11,674 nucleotides of DNA, taken from NCBI GenBank assembly GCA_003445795.1, contig DMCN01000106.1:4416-16089 (forward strand), read 5' to 3'. This document shows positions 1 through 7,448 of this stretch, in pieces. The number at the start of each line of letters is the position of its first letter. Position 1 is the first letter of the stretch. Source of the DNA: Gallionellaceae bacterium (lineage in GTDB: Bacteria > Pseudomonadota > Gammaproteobacteria > Burkholderiales > Gallionellaceae). The notes under the pieces were generated by a model. That model saw only the letters and a program-made list of their open reading frames with translations, was not told where the DNA came from and did no database searches. The position numbers and the translations under genes were made by a program.

Positions 1-892
1 CGATGCCCATGATCTCCGGCGGCACACCCGCCACGGAAAAACCGAGGAACTTGCCGATGGGTGTGAGGTTGTAGCGCTTCAATGCCGTCTCACTGCACAG
101 CAGCACCGCGCCCGCGCCGTCCGACATCTGCGAACTGTTGCCCGCCGTCACCGAGCCCTTCTGCATGAACACCGTCTTGAGCTTCGCCAGCGCTTCGAGC
201 GAAGAATCCGCACGCGGGCCTTCGTCCTGTTTCGCTTCGCGTGTTTTGATCTTAACCTCACGGCTGTGCATGTCCGGCAGATGCTCGGTAATGAGGTAAG
301 GCGTGATCTCGTCCTCGAACTCGCCGTTGTTGATCGCCGCGATGGCGCGCAGATGGCTCTGCAAAGCAAAGGCGTCCTGTGCCTCGCGCGAGACCTTCCA
401 GCGTTCCGCCACCTTCTCGGCGGTGATGCCCATGCCATAGGCGATGCCGTAGCGCTCGTCGCGCTCGAAGATGGATGGATTGAACGCGATCTTGTTGCCC
501 ATCATCGGGATCATGCTCATGCTCTCGACCCCGCCCGCAATCATCACATCCGCCTCGCCGAGCCGAATGCGGTCCGCCGCCAGCGCCACCGACTGCACGC
601 CGGAAGAACAGAAGCGGTTCACCGTCATGCCCGGCACCGAGTTCGGCAACCCCGCCAGCAACAGCGCGATGCGCGCCACGTTCATCCCCTGCTCCGCCTC
701 CGGCATCGCACAGCCGACGATCACATCGCCGACACTGGCCGGATCGAGCGACGGTGCCTGCGCCAGCACGCTCTTCAGCACATGCGCAAGCAGATCGTCG
801 GGACGCGTGTTGCGGAACATGCCGCGCGGCGCCTTGCCGACCGGCGTGCGGGTGGCGGCGACGATGTAGGCTTCCTGGACTTGTTTGCTCAT
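1..892 (-). CDS. fadA: Acetyl-CoA C-acyltransferase (beta-oxidation thiolase), 3' end off window
   Basis: This enzyme cleaves 3-ketoacyl-CoA with CoA to give acetyl-CoA and a shortened acyl-CoA, the last step of each beta-oxidation turn; it is cytoplasmic. The visible 297 codons begin MSKQVQEAYIVAATRTPVGK, the usual thiolase N-terminus. Cys95 in the motif NRFCSSG is the acyl-accepting cysteine, followed by AGGVESMS (119-126) and TAGNSS (249-254). The C-terminal motifs with the catalytic His and second Cys lie beyond the left edge, so full activity cannot be confirmed. Thiolases are about 390 residues long, so roughly 95 are missing; this is the window border, not a broken gene. The ATG at 892 has an AGAGG ribosome site about 9 bases upstream. 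It follows the small membrane-protein gene by 29 bp and fadN further upstream, so it is probably co-transcribed as the FadN partner. A biosynthetic acetyl-CoA acetyltransferase is possible but less likely here. Confidence 0.93.
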   Translation of the reverse strand, partial: MSKQVQEAYIVAATRTPVGKAPRGMFRNTRPDDLLAHVLKSVLAQAPSLDPASVGDVIVGCAMPEAEQGMNVARIALLLAGLPNSVPGMTVNRFCSSGVQSVALAADRIRLGEADVMIAGGVESMSMIPMMGNKIAFNPSIFERDERYGIAYGMGITAEKVAERWKVSREAQDAFALQSHLRAIAAINNGEFEDEITPYLITEHLPDMHSREVKIKTREAKQDEGPRADSSLEALAKLKTVFMQKGSVTAGNSSQMSDGAGAVLLCSETALKRYNLTPIGKFLGFSVAGVPPEIMGI

Positions 893-921
893 GATCTTTA
901 CCTCTTCAATGAATCAGAAAT

Positions 922-1281
922 TTACCCACAGTCACTCGCATTCATCCGTAATTTTTCATTAGCTCTGATATCGCCAATCAACAAGAAGATTCCTGCAATC
1001 ACCATAAAAGCACCAATGTACTCAAGGCCATGAGATGCAATTTCAGCAGAATCCGCAAGCGAACTTAACGTATCCCTCTGCATAGTTATAATTTCTGCGG
1101 CTCTCTGCGTCTGTGCTGACGTTTGCGTACCGTTATGCAAAGCTTCAACAATCGTTGATGTGTCGACTGGTTTCTCAGCAAGAAAACGAATAGCTGTAAG
1201 CCCATTTAGTGTTTGAACGATTAGTAACGCCCCAAGAACAATTTGGGCCACTAAAACTAATCTGAAATATATATTTTTCAT
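922..1281 (-). CDS. Small two-helix inner-membrane protein of unknown function
   Basis: I do not recognise this 119-residue protein. It has a hydrophobic helix at about residues 7-29 and another at about 86-104. Positive charges sit before the first (Lys2, Arg7) and after the second (Arg106, Lys110, Arg112), which predicts both ends in the cytoplasm. The roughly 55 residues between would be periplasmic. They are polar and look helical (Thr, Gln, Ala, Glu, Ser rich), a layout seen in the sensor part of chemoreceptors and kinases, but no signalling domain is attached. The ATG at 1281 has a clear GGAAGG site about 9 bases upstream, which supports real translation. The gene sits 53 bp after fadN and 29 bp before fadA on the same strand. 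Its GC content is about 43% by hand count, against about 65% in the thiolase beside it, which suggests later acquisition. The function is open. Confidence 0.75.
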   Translation of the reverse strand: MKNIYFRLVLVAQIVLGALLIVQTLNGLTAIRFLAEKPVDTSTIVEALHNGTQTSAQTQRAAEIITMQRDTLSSLADSAEIASHGLEYIGAFMVIAGIFLLIGDIRANEKLRMNASDCG

Positions 1282-1334
1282 TCACAGACACCTTCCGCAA
1301 TCACTTTTCATCGCACTGGCAACAAAACACTGCA

Positions 1335-3830
1335 CTAATTCCTCAACGGCTTCCCGCTCTTCAACATATGCTCGATCCGCGCCTGCGTCTTCTCGGTCGC
1401 CAGTAGTTCCATGAAGTGCTTGCGCTCCAGATCGAGCAGCCAGGTCTCATCCACCATGCTGCCCGCCTCAACATCACCGCCGCACAGCGTGTCGGCGACG
1501 CGGCAGCCGATGTTGTAGTCGTGTTCGGAGATGAAGTTGCCCTGCAGCATGTTGATCATCGCGGCCTTGAGGGTGGCGGTGCCGGTGCGGCCGGCGACGG
1601 CGATCTGGCGCTGGTGCAGCGGCGGACGATAGGCGGTGGCGTTGAGTGCCTTGGCTTCTTCCTTGGCGATGTGCAGCAGTTCGAATTTGTTCAGCACGAT
1701 GCGGTCGGACGGCCTGAGGTAACCCATCTCCCTTGCCAGCTCGGCGCTCTTGGCAACTTCGCCCATGGCGATGTGCTGAAAGTAACGGCGCACGAAGGGG
1801 AAGATGTCGACGCGGTTGTCGCTGGAGTAGCGCTGCGCTTCCTGTGAGGCGCGCTGTGCCATCTCCTTGCAGCCACCGCCGGCGGGCAGCAGGCCCACGC
1901 CGACTTCGACCAAGCCGATGTAGCTTTCCAGCGTGGCGACGATGCGTGAACAGTGGATGGAGAATTCGCAGCCGCCGCCGAGCGCGAGGCCGTCCACTGC
2001 AGCGATGGTGGGCACTTGGGCGTATTTGAGGCGCATCGAGGTCTGCTGGAACTTGGCGACCACGGCTTCGACCTTGGGCACATTACCCGTCGCCGCGTTG
2101 AACAGATCACCCATGCCGCCGCCGCCCGCTGCGGTGTATTTGACGCGGTTCACCGCGCCCTTGAGTTTGCCGAACATGCCGGTGTCGGGTGTCTCCTGCA
2201 CGCCCTGCATGAGTTGCAGCAGATTCGCCCCCGCCGAGAACGGCGGCTCGCTCTGCCACAGGATGAGGGCGGAGAAATTCGCCTCGGCTTCGTTCACCGC
2301 ACGCAGGATGCCATCCAGCACTTCGTTGCTGACGGTGTGCATCTTGGTCTTGAAGCTCAGGATGGCGATGGTGTCGCCGGTATGCCAGAGGCGGACTTCG
2401 TCGGTCTCGAATACCGTCTCGCCGTAGTGGCGCTCTTCGCCGAGCAGACGGTCTGGGTAGATTTGGCGTTTGTAAACCGGGAGCATTGAACGTGGTTGAT
2501 ATGCGTTGCCGGTAGCAGAGAAGGAGCCCTGCATGCCATGCACGGCGACACGCGCAGGATCGGTGGCCCAAGCGGGCAGCGGCGAGGCGGCCATGGCTTT
2601 GCCGGCGGCGATATCGGCAGTGATCCAGCCGGCCACCTGCTGCCAGCCTGCGGCCTGCCAAATCTCGAACGGACCGTTGTCCCAGCCGAAGCCCCAGCGT
2701 ACGGCGAAGTCGAGGTCGCGCGCGTTGTTGGCGATGTATTCCAGATGCAGCGCACAGTAATGGAACACGTCGCGGAACACCGCCCACAGGAACTGCGCCT
2801 GCGGATGCGGGTTGCTGCGCAGTCCGGCAAGTTTCTTTGACCAGTCGCGCTCGCGCAGAATGTCCTTCACGCCATCGTCCACCTTGGCGTCGGACAGTTT
2901 GTATTCGCGCGTGTGCAGGTCCAGCACGTGGATCTCTTTGCCGATCTTCTGGTAGATGCCGCGTTTGGTCTTCTGCCCGAGCGAGCCCTGGTCGACGAGA
3001 TAGTTGAACCAGCTTGGCAACTCAAAGTGTTTGTGCCACGGATCTTCGGTGAGGTTCTCGCGCATGGTATTGACCACGTGCGCGAACACATCAAGACCGA
3101 CCACGTCCAGCGTGCGGAAGGTGGCGCTCTTGGGACGGCCAAGATAGCGACCGGTGAGCGCATCCACCATGTCGAAGCCGAGATTGAACGCAGCCGCATG
3201 GTGTTTGGTGGCGAGCATGGAGAACACGCCGATGCGGTTGGCGATGAAGTTGGGGGTGTCCTTGGCACGCACCACGCCCTTGCCCAGCGTGGAGACGAGG
3301 AAGGTCTCCAGTTCGTCGAGCAGTTGCGGTTCGGTGCCTCTGCACGGAATCAGCTCGACCAGATGCATGTAGCGCGGCGGGTTGAAGAAGTGGATGCCGC
3401 AGAAGCGGTGGCGCAGATTCTCGGGGAAGGCTTCGGCCAAAGTGTTGATGGAAAGACCGGAGGTGTTGGTGGCGAAGATGGCATTGGCATTCACAAAAGG
3501 CGCGACCTTGCGATACAGGTCCGACTTCCAGTCGATGCGCTCGGCGATGGCCTCGATGATGAGGTCACAGCCGCGCAACTTCTCCAGATGCTGTTCGTAG
3601 TTGGCAGCTTCGATGTAGCTCACGCGCGCCGGGGAAGAGATGGGTGCGGGGTCGAGTTTCTTCAGACCGTCCAGCGCCTTGTTGACGTTGCCGTTGGGAT
3701 CACCCTCTTTCGCGGGCAGCTCGAACAACAGCGTCTCGACATTGGCATTGACCAGATGCGCGGCGATCTGCGCACCCATGACACCCGCGCCGAGTACGGC
3801 GACCTTGCGAATCTTCAGATGATTGCTCAT
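1335..3830 (-). CDS. fadN: FadN-type 3-hydroxyacyl-CoA dehydrogenase / enoyl-CoA hydratase
   Basis: This bifunctional beta-oxidation enzyme (831 residues) hydrates trans-2-enoyl-CoA and oxidises the 3-hydroxyacyl-CoA with NAD+. The dehydrogenase half comes first: NAD-binding GAGVMG at 14-19, catalytic-type His147 in GIHFFNP, and TPNFIANRIG at 192-201, followed by C-terminal dehydrogenase domains to about 420. The crotonase half follows from about 480: FSAGAN (531-536) and GGGCE (618-622) form the oxyanion hole, and Glu622 and Glu642 match the two hydratase glutamates. This domain order is that of Bacillus FadN and the reverse of E. coli FadB. A Gly-rich stretch at about 545-585 looks like an insertion. 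The ATG at 3830 is preferred because GGGGGT lies 6 bases upstream; a TTG at 3860 would add 10 residues without a good site. It follows fadL by 67 bp containing a stem-loop. The symbol is assigned by architecture only. Confidence 0.93.
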   Translation of the reverse strand: MSNHLKIRKVAVLGAGVMGAQIAAHLVNANVETLLFELPAKEGDPNGNVNKALDGLKKLDPAPISSPARVSYIEAANYEQHLEKLRGCDLIIEAIAERIDWKSDLYRKVAPFVNANAIFATNTSGLSINTLAEAFPENLRHRFCGIHFFNPPRYMHLVELIPCRGTEPQLLDELETFLVSTLGKGVVRAKDTPNFIANRIGVFSMLATKHHAAAFNLGFDMVDALTGRYLGRPKSATFRTLDVVGLDVFAHVVNTMRENLTEDPWHKHFELPSWFNYLVDQGSLGQKTKRGIYQKIGKEIHVLDLHTREYKLSDAKVDDGVKDILRERDWSKKLAGLRSNPHPQAQFLWAVFRDVFHYCALHLEYIANNARDLDFAVRWGFGWDNGPFEIWQAAGWQQVAGWITADIAAGKAMAASPLPAWATDPARVAVHGMQGSFSATGNAYQPRSMLPVYKRQIYPDRLLGEERHYGETVFETDEVRLWHTGDTIAILSFKTKMHTVSNEVLDGILRAVNEAEANFSALILWQSEPPFSAGANLLQLMQGVQETPDTGMFGKLKGAVNRVKYTAAGGGGMGDLFNAATGNVPKVEAVVAKFQQTSMRLKYAQVPTIAAVDGLALGGGCEFSIHCSRIVATLESYIGLVEVGVGLLPAGGGCKEMAQRASQEAQRYSSDNRVDIFPFVRRYFQHIAMGEVAKSAELAREMGYLRPSDRIVLNKFELLHIAKEEAKALNATAYRPPLHQRQIAVAGRTGTATLKAAMINMLQGNFISEHDYNIGCRVADTLCGGDVEAGSMVDETWLLDLERKHFMELLATEKTQARIEHMLKSGKPLRN

Positions 3831-3860
3831 CGCGATACCCCCGAATCGATTAACTTGCAA

Positions 3861-3885
3861 AGCGGCGGGACAGAATCCCGCCGCT
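3861..3885 (-). terminator. Stem-loop between fadL and fadN (weak terminator or attenuator)
   Basis: A perfect 10-bp inverted repeat (AGCGGCGGGA / TCCCGCCGCT) surrounds a 5-base loop in the 67-bp gap after the fadL stop. In the direction of transcription it is followed by TTTGCAAG, so only a very short U-run is present. It could be a weak or partial terminator, or a stabilising RNA end that sets different levels of fadL and fadN. The structure is read directly from the sequence; the function is inferred. Confidence 0.5.
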
Positions 3886-3897
3886 CACTGCGGACTA

Positions 3898-5133
3898 TCA
3901 GAAGTTATATGCGTACTGCAAACTCAGGATGTCTACGCTGCTGCTGTAGGTACCCACCAGACTGCCTGATGTTGCGGTAGGTTGGTTAATAGAGGCATCC
4001 TTGACAACCAGATGTGCATAACCAAAATCGATCGTACCCGAGGCAGATGGCTTGTACTGCCCCCCTAGCGAGAACCACGTGCGATCATTGTCGGGGATAC
4101 GTGCGGTGCGGAAAGCATCGGGAACGGGACTATGATCGTACGCAGCGCCAATGCGTGCCAGCCACTGTTCGTTATAGTGATAGCTCGCGCCGACTGCCAC
4201 ACGCCATGTGTCCTTCCAGTTCTCCGGAACAGTCTGCAAAACAGCCCCGCTGGTGCGGGTGATCTGCAACTGCTTCAACACACTCCAACCGGTCCGGGTT
4301 GCATCAGCCATCAAGTCCCACTTGTCGGTCAACCGGTGAAAACCACTGATCGACAGAGAATCAGGCATGGTGATCGGCAGGGTCACATCACCATTGGCTG
4401 CAGGCACACCACCGGTAAATGTGACAGTGCCACTCAAGGTATATTTCACTTTCGAACGATATGCCAATCCGATCCGGGTATCCGGAGTCACATTGAACAA
4501 TGCGCCAAAGTTATAGCCCCAGCTTGAATCACTACCCTTCACTGAACTAAAACCCTCAGCGGCACCCAAATTAACTGCATTGGTCAGTTCGCCCGAGATG
4601 TGCTGATAGTTCAGACCAAGCCCCAAGCTGACGCTGTCATTCACCTGGTAAGCAACAGAGGGATTCAGGTTGATGGTCTCTATCCTGGATTTGACCGCCT
4701 GAAAACGGCCGATCCAGGTAGCGTCATATTCAGTCTGCAAACCAAACGGTGCATTGATACCCAGACCGAGGCGTAGCGTAGGATCCAATTCCATCATCAT
4801 ATAAGTATTGGGTACCAGTGCCAGACCGCCAGCATCTCCACCATTTCCACCCAATGGACGCGGCCCTGCCGCTGGTGTCGACCCGGTATTGGAAAATTTC
4901 GCCGAAGGCTGGATCAGACTGCCCGCCAAGGTCACTTGTTTGCCTTTCAGCCTGGACATGCCCGCCGGATTGAAAAAAATAGTTGTCGCATCTTCGGCGG
5001 CTGCGGCGCCACCGGCGAAAGCATTACCCAGTCCGCTGCTTTGTTCGATCAGCGCGAATGCAGAGGCTGCGGCATTGTTGGACATCGCCATCAAGGCGCC
5101 GACAACGGAAAGACAGACTAACGTTTTTTTCAT
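3898..5133 (-). CDS. fadL: FadL-family outer-membrane long-chain fatty acid transporter
   Basis: This is a 411-residue outer-membrane beta-barrel that carries long-chain fatty acids, or other hydrophobic compounds, across the outer membrane. A signal peptide covers about residues 1-25 (MKKTLVC... to AAASA). The mature start, with QSSGLGNAFAGGAAAAEDAT at 31-50 and FFNPAGM at 53-59, is the FadL/TodX hatch-domain signature. The chain ends in Phe (LQYAYNF), the signal read by the Bam assembly machinery. The ATG at 5133 is chosen because it begins the signal peptide and has GGGAGAAG about 6 bases upstream; the frame extends 40 codons further up, but that part overlaps yciA and does not resemble an export signal. 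The gene's GC content is nearer 50% by a one-line count, below that of its enzyme neighbours. Its place between the thioesterase and fadN fits fatty-acid uptake. An aromatic or alkane substrate cannot be excluded. Confidence 0.93.
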   Translation of the reverse strand: MKKTLVCLSVVGALMAMSNNAAASAFALIEQSSGLGNAFAGGAAAAEDATTIFFNPAGMSRLKGKQVTLAGSLIQPSAKFSNTGSTPAAGPRPLGGNGGDAGGLALVPNTYMMMELDPTLRLGLGINAPFGLQTEYDATWIGRFQAVKSRIETINLNPSVAYQVNDSVSLGLGLNYQHISGELTNAVNLGAAEGFSSVKGSDSSWGYNFGALFNVTPDTRIGLAYRSKVKYTLSGTVTFTGGVPAANGDVTLPITMPDSLSISGFHRLTDKWDLMADATRTGWSVLKQLQITRTSGAVLQTVPENWKDTWRVAVGASYHYNEQWLARIGAAYDHSPVPDAFRTARIPDNDRTWFSLGGQYKPSASGTIDFGYAHLVVKDASINQPTATSGSLVGTYSSSVDILSLQYAYNF

Positions 5134-5200
5134 TTTCACTTCTCCCTGGTTATTGAAAAAACTACCAACGACATTGCTAAACGATACTACATACCAATGA

Positions 5201-5605
5201 TCAATCTTCCGGCGGCAAAGAGCGCGGCCTGCGGTCCTCACCCACCGCGACATAGGTCAGCGTCGCCTCGGTGACTTTGTGACAGGTCGGCTTGGCCGGA
5301 TCGCGCTGCACATAGACTTCGACATCGACGGTGACCGAGGTGGTGCCGGTCTTGACGATGCGGGTGTAGAAACTCACCAGGTCGCCGACGAAGATGGGCT
5401 GCTTGAACACGAAGGAATTCACCGCGATGGTCGCCACCCTGCCCTTGGCTCTATGCACCGCCGGGATGCTGCCGGCGATATCCACTTGCCCCATCAGCCA
5501 GCCGCCGAAGATGTCGCCGGTGTAGTTGGCATCTGACGGCATCGCCGCCACGCGTATGGTAGGTTCGCGCTGGGGCAATGAGGTGGTCGCATGTTCGTTG
5601 TGCAT
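5201..5605 (-). CDS. yciA: YciA-type acyl-CoA thioesterase (hotdog fold)
   Basis: This 134-residue protein hydrolyses acyl-CoA to free acid and CoA in the cytoplasm. It matches YciA in length and in the sequence AMPSDANYTGDIFGGWLMG (21-39) followed by QVDIAG. Asn27 and Asp42 fall at the conserved hotdog active-site positions, and GTTSVTVDVEVYV and TEATLTYVAV mark the later strands. The start at 5605 is an ATG two bases after the acyl-CoA synthetase stop (TGATAATG), so the two are probably translationally coupled; a TTG two codons earlier is the alternative start. AAGG lies 9 bases before the ATG. Placed with activation and oxidation genes, it may release CoA when acyl-CoA accumulates or recycle dead-end intermediates; that role is inferred. 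YciA enzymes usually accept a broad range of chain lengths. Confidence 0.93.
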   Translation of the reverse strand: MHNEHATTSLPQREPTIRVAAMPSDANYTGDIFGGWLMGQVDIAGSIPAVHRAKGRVATIAVNSFVFKQPIFVGDLVSFYTRIVKTGTTSVTVDVEVYVQRDPAKPTCHKVTEATLTYVAVGEDRRPRSLPPED

Positions 5606-5607
5606 TA

Positions 5608-7413
5608 TCAATGGCCTTTATACAGATCTTCGATACGAGAACCGAACACCTCCACCACCTTGTTGCGCTTCAGGCTCAGCTTGGGCGTGAGCAGGCCGTT
5701 GTCGATGTTCCATGGGTCGCACAACAACAGAACGCGGTGCACCTTTGCATAGCCCGGGAATCCGCTGATGTTGCGCGCGATGCGGCGCAGCACCTTGGCT
5801 TCCACGTTGCTGTCGGTCAGCGATTCCGGCATGTCGCAGCGCACGCCGACCTTGGCCGCCACCTGCGGCCACACCACAGGATTGAGCACCGCCAGCGCGA
5901 CCAGATAGGGTTTGCCTTCGCCGTAGACCATCACCTGGTCGATCAAAGGATCGTTGAGGATGGCGGCTTCCATGTCGGCGGGCGGGATCTTCTCGCCGGT
6001 GGAGAGCACGATGATCTCCTTCAGGCGGCCGGTGATGTAGATGTGGCCGGTCTCGCTGATATGCGCGATGTCGCCGGTGTTGAGCCAGCCGTCGGCATCG
6101 ATGATCGCCCTGCTCGCCTCGGGATTGTTCCAGTAACCCATCATCACGTTCGGACCTTTCACCAGCAGCGCGTTCTGCGCGCCCAGCTTGACCTGCACGC
6201 CGCGTATCGGTTGGCCGACGCTGTCGGGGAAGTTGTTGTCCAGACTGTTGCCGGACACGATGGGGCTGGTCTCGGTCATGCCGTAGCCCTGCACCACCGG
6301 CAGGCCGAGGCCGACGATGAGGTGCGCGATCTCGGCCGGCAAAGCGGCGCCGCCGCTGACGGCGGTACGCAGACGACCGCCGAAGCGCGCAAGTATCTTC
6401 TTAGCCACCAGCGCGTTCAGCAGCGGCCACAGCAGGAAGGATGGCTTCCAGCCGCCGCGCCCCTGATCGCGCAGGAACCGCGCCCAGCCCGTCTCCACCG
6501 CAAGGTGGAACAGCGCGCGCTTGAGCGCGGAGCCTTCGTCAAGCTTGGCCTTGATCGCGGCGTTGATGCGCTCGTAGATGCGCGGCACCGAGATCAGGAT
6601 GGTCGGCTTGATGGTTTGCAGGTCCTCCGACAGCAGCGGGATGGAACGCGCGTAGGCCACGGTCGCGCCGGTCATCACCTGCAGGTAATAGCCGCAGGTG
6701 CGCTCGAAGGTGTGCGACAGCGGCAGGAAGGACAGCATCAGATCGTCGGCGCGCACCAGGAAGGTCGCCATCGCATCATAGGCATTGGAGAGCATGTTGT
6801 TGTGGCTCAGCATCACGCCTTTGGGCTTGCCAGTGGTGCCGGAGGTGTAGATGACGCTGGCCAGTTCGCCTATCGTGCAGGGTACCGCTGCCTGCAGGGT
6901 TGCGCTGGCGGGCAGGTATTTCGCCGCGGAGACCAGTCGCGCATCGTTGCCCGGCACTTCGTCCAGCGAGATAAAACGCTGCACACAAGCCATCTGCCCG
7001 AGCACACCGTTCAACTCCTTCCATTGCTCGGCCGTCTCGAACAACAACGCCTTGCACTGCGAATCGTTGACGATGTAGGCGATGTTCTCGGCGCGGTCCA
7101 CGGTGTAGAGCGGCACACAGATAAGCCCCAACGACATCGCCGCCTGGTCGAACATCACCCATTGCGGACAGTTGCGCAGCATCAGCGCCACACGGTCACC
7201 CTTGACCAGCCCTTCCTTCGCCAGCGCCGCCTGCCAGCGCGCCACCTGCTCGCTCATCTGGCGCCAGCTCAGCGATACCCATTCATTGCGCGGCACATCG
7301 AAGTAACGGTAGGCCTCCTTGTCCGGCGTGCGCCGCACGCGCTCCAGAAACAATCCGTGCAGCGTCACTGCCTGCAGCGGCGTGATCACATCCTTATTAT
7401 CTGTAGTTTTCAT
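5608..7413 (-). CDS. fadD: Long-chain acyl-CoA synthetase (AMP-forming)
   Basis: This 601-residue adenylate-forming enzyme activates a fatty acid with ATP and CoA, giving acyl-CoA, AMP and diphosphate. The ATP-binding P-loop motif YTSGTTGKPKG is at 189-199, the A5 motif GYGMTETSP at 376-384, and the adenylate-binding TGD at 446-448 followed by TGRLKEIIVLSTGEKI (461-476). A conserved C-terminal lysine lies in LTPKLSLKR (575-583). The length and the spacing of the core motifs fit the long-chain group typical of eukaryotic ACSL and mycobacterial FadD15 rather than the 561-residue E. coli FadD. No signal peptide or membrane helix is evident, so it is cytosolic or peripheral at the inner membrane. 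The ATG at 7413 has GAGGAG 7 bases upstream. It lies 35 bp after the dehydrogenase gene and 2 bp before yciA. Chain-length preference cannot be read from the sequence. Confidence 0.94.
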   Translation of the reverse strand: MKTTDNKDVITPLQAVTLHGLFLERVRRTPDKEAYRYFDVPRNEWVSLSWRQMSEQVARWQAALAKEGLVKGDRVALMLRNCPQWVMFDQAAMSLGLICVPLYTVDRAENIAYIVNDSQCKALLFETAEQWKELNGVLGQMACVQRFISLDEVPGNDARLVSAAKYLPASATLQAAVPCTIGELASVIYTSGTTGKPKGVMLSHNNMLSNAYDAMATFLVRADDLMLSFLPLSHTFERTCGYYLQVMTGATVAYARSIPLLSEDLQTIKPTILISVPRIYERINAAIKAKLDEGSALKRALFHLAVETGWARFLRDQGRGGWKPSFLLWPLLNALVAKKILARFGGRLRTAVSGGAALPAEIAHLIVGLGLPVVQGYGMTETSPIVSGNSLDNNFPDSVGQPIRGVQVKLGAQNALLVKGPNVMMGYWNNPEASRAIIDADGWLNTGDIAHISETGHIYITGRLKEIIVLSTGEKIPPADMEAAILNDPLIDQVMVYGEGKPYLVALAVLNPVVWPQVAAKVGVRCDMPESLTDSNVEAKVLRRIARNISGFPGYAKVHRVLLLCDPWNIDNGLLTPKLSLKRNKVVEVFGSRIEDLYKGH

Positions 7414-7448
7414 TTTCGGCTCCTCTTATTGTTATATTTTTTTACTGA

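Noticed and set aside
1..892. Thiolase without a stop codon as a truncated gene
   Set aside because: The frame is open to the first base of the window; the missing end is due to the window border.
266..1033. A 255-codon plus-strand frame over the thiolase and the small membrane gene
   Set aside because: It is a shadow of the thiolase, which runs off the window edge on the minus strand and has the NRFCSSG active site.
3828..3860. An upstream TTG start for fadN adding 10 residues
   Set aside because: The ATG at 3830 has a GGGGGT ribosome site at good spacing and starts just before the NAD-binding strand, as in homologs.
2913..3980. A 355-codon plus-strand frame opposite fadN and the fadL 3' end
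   Set aside because: It crosses two real minus-strand genes and the gap with the stem-loop, and its translation shows no family signature.
5134..5253. A 40-codon N-terminal extension of fadL
   Set aside because: It would overlap the end of yciA and precede an intact signal peptide that has its own ribosome site.
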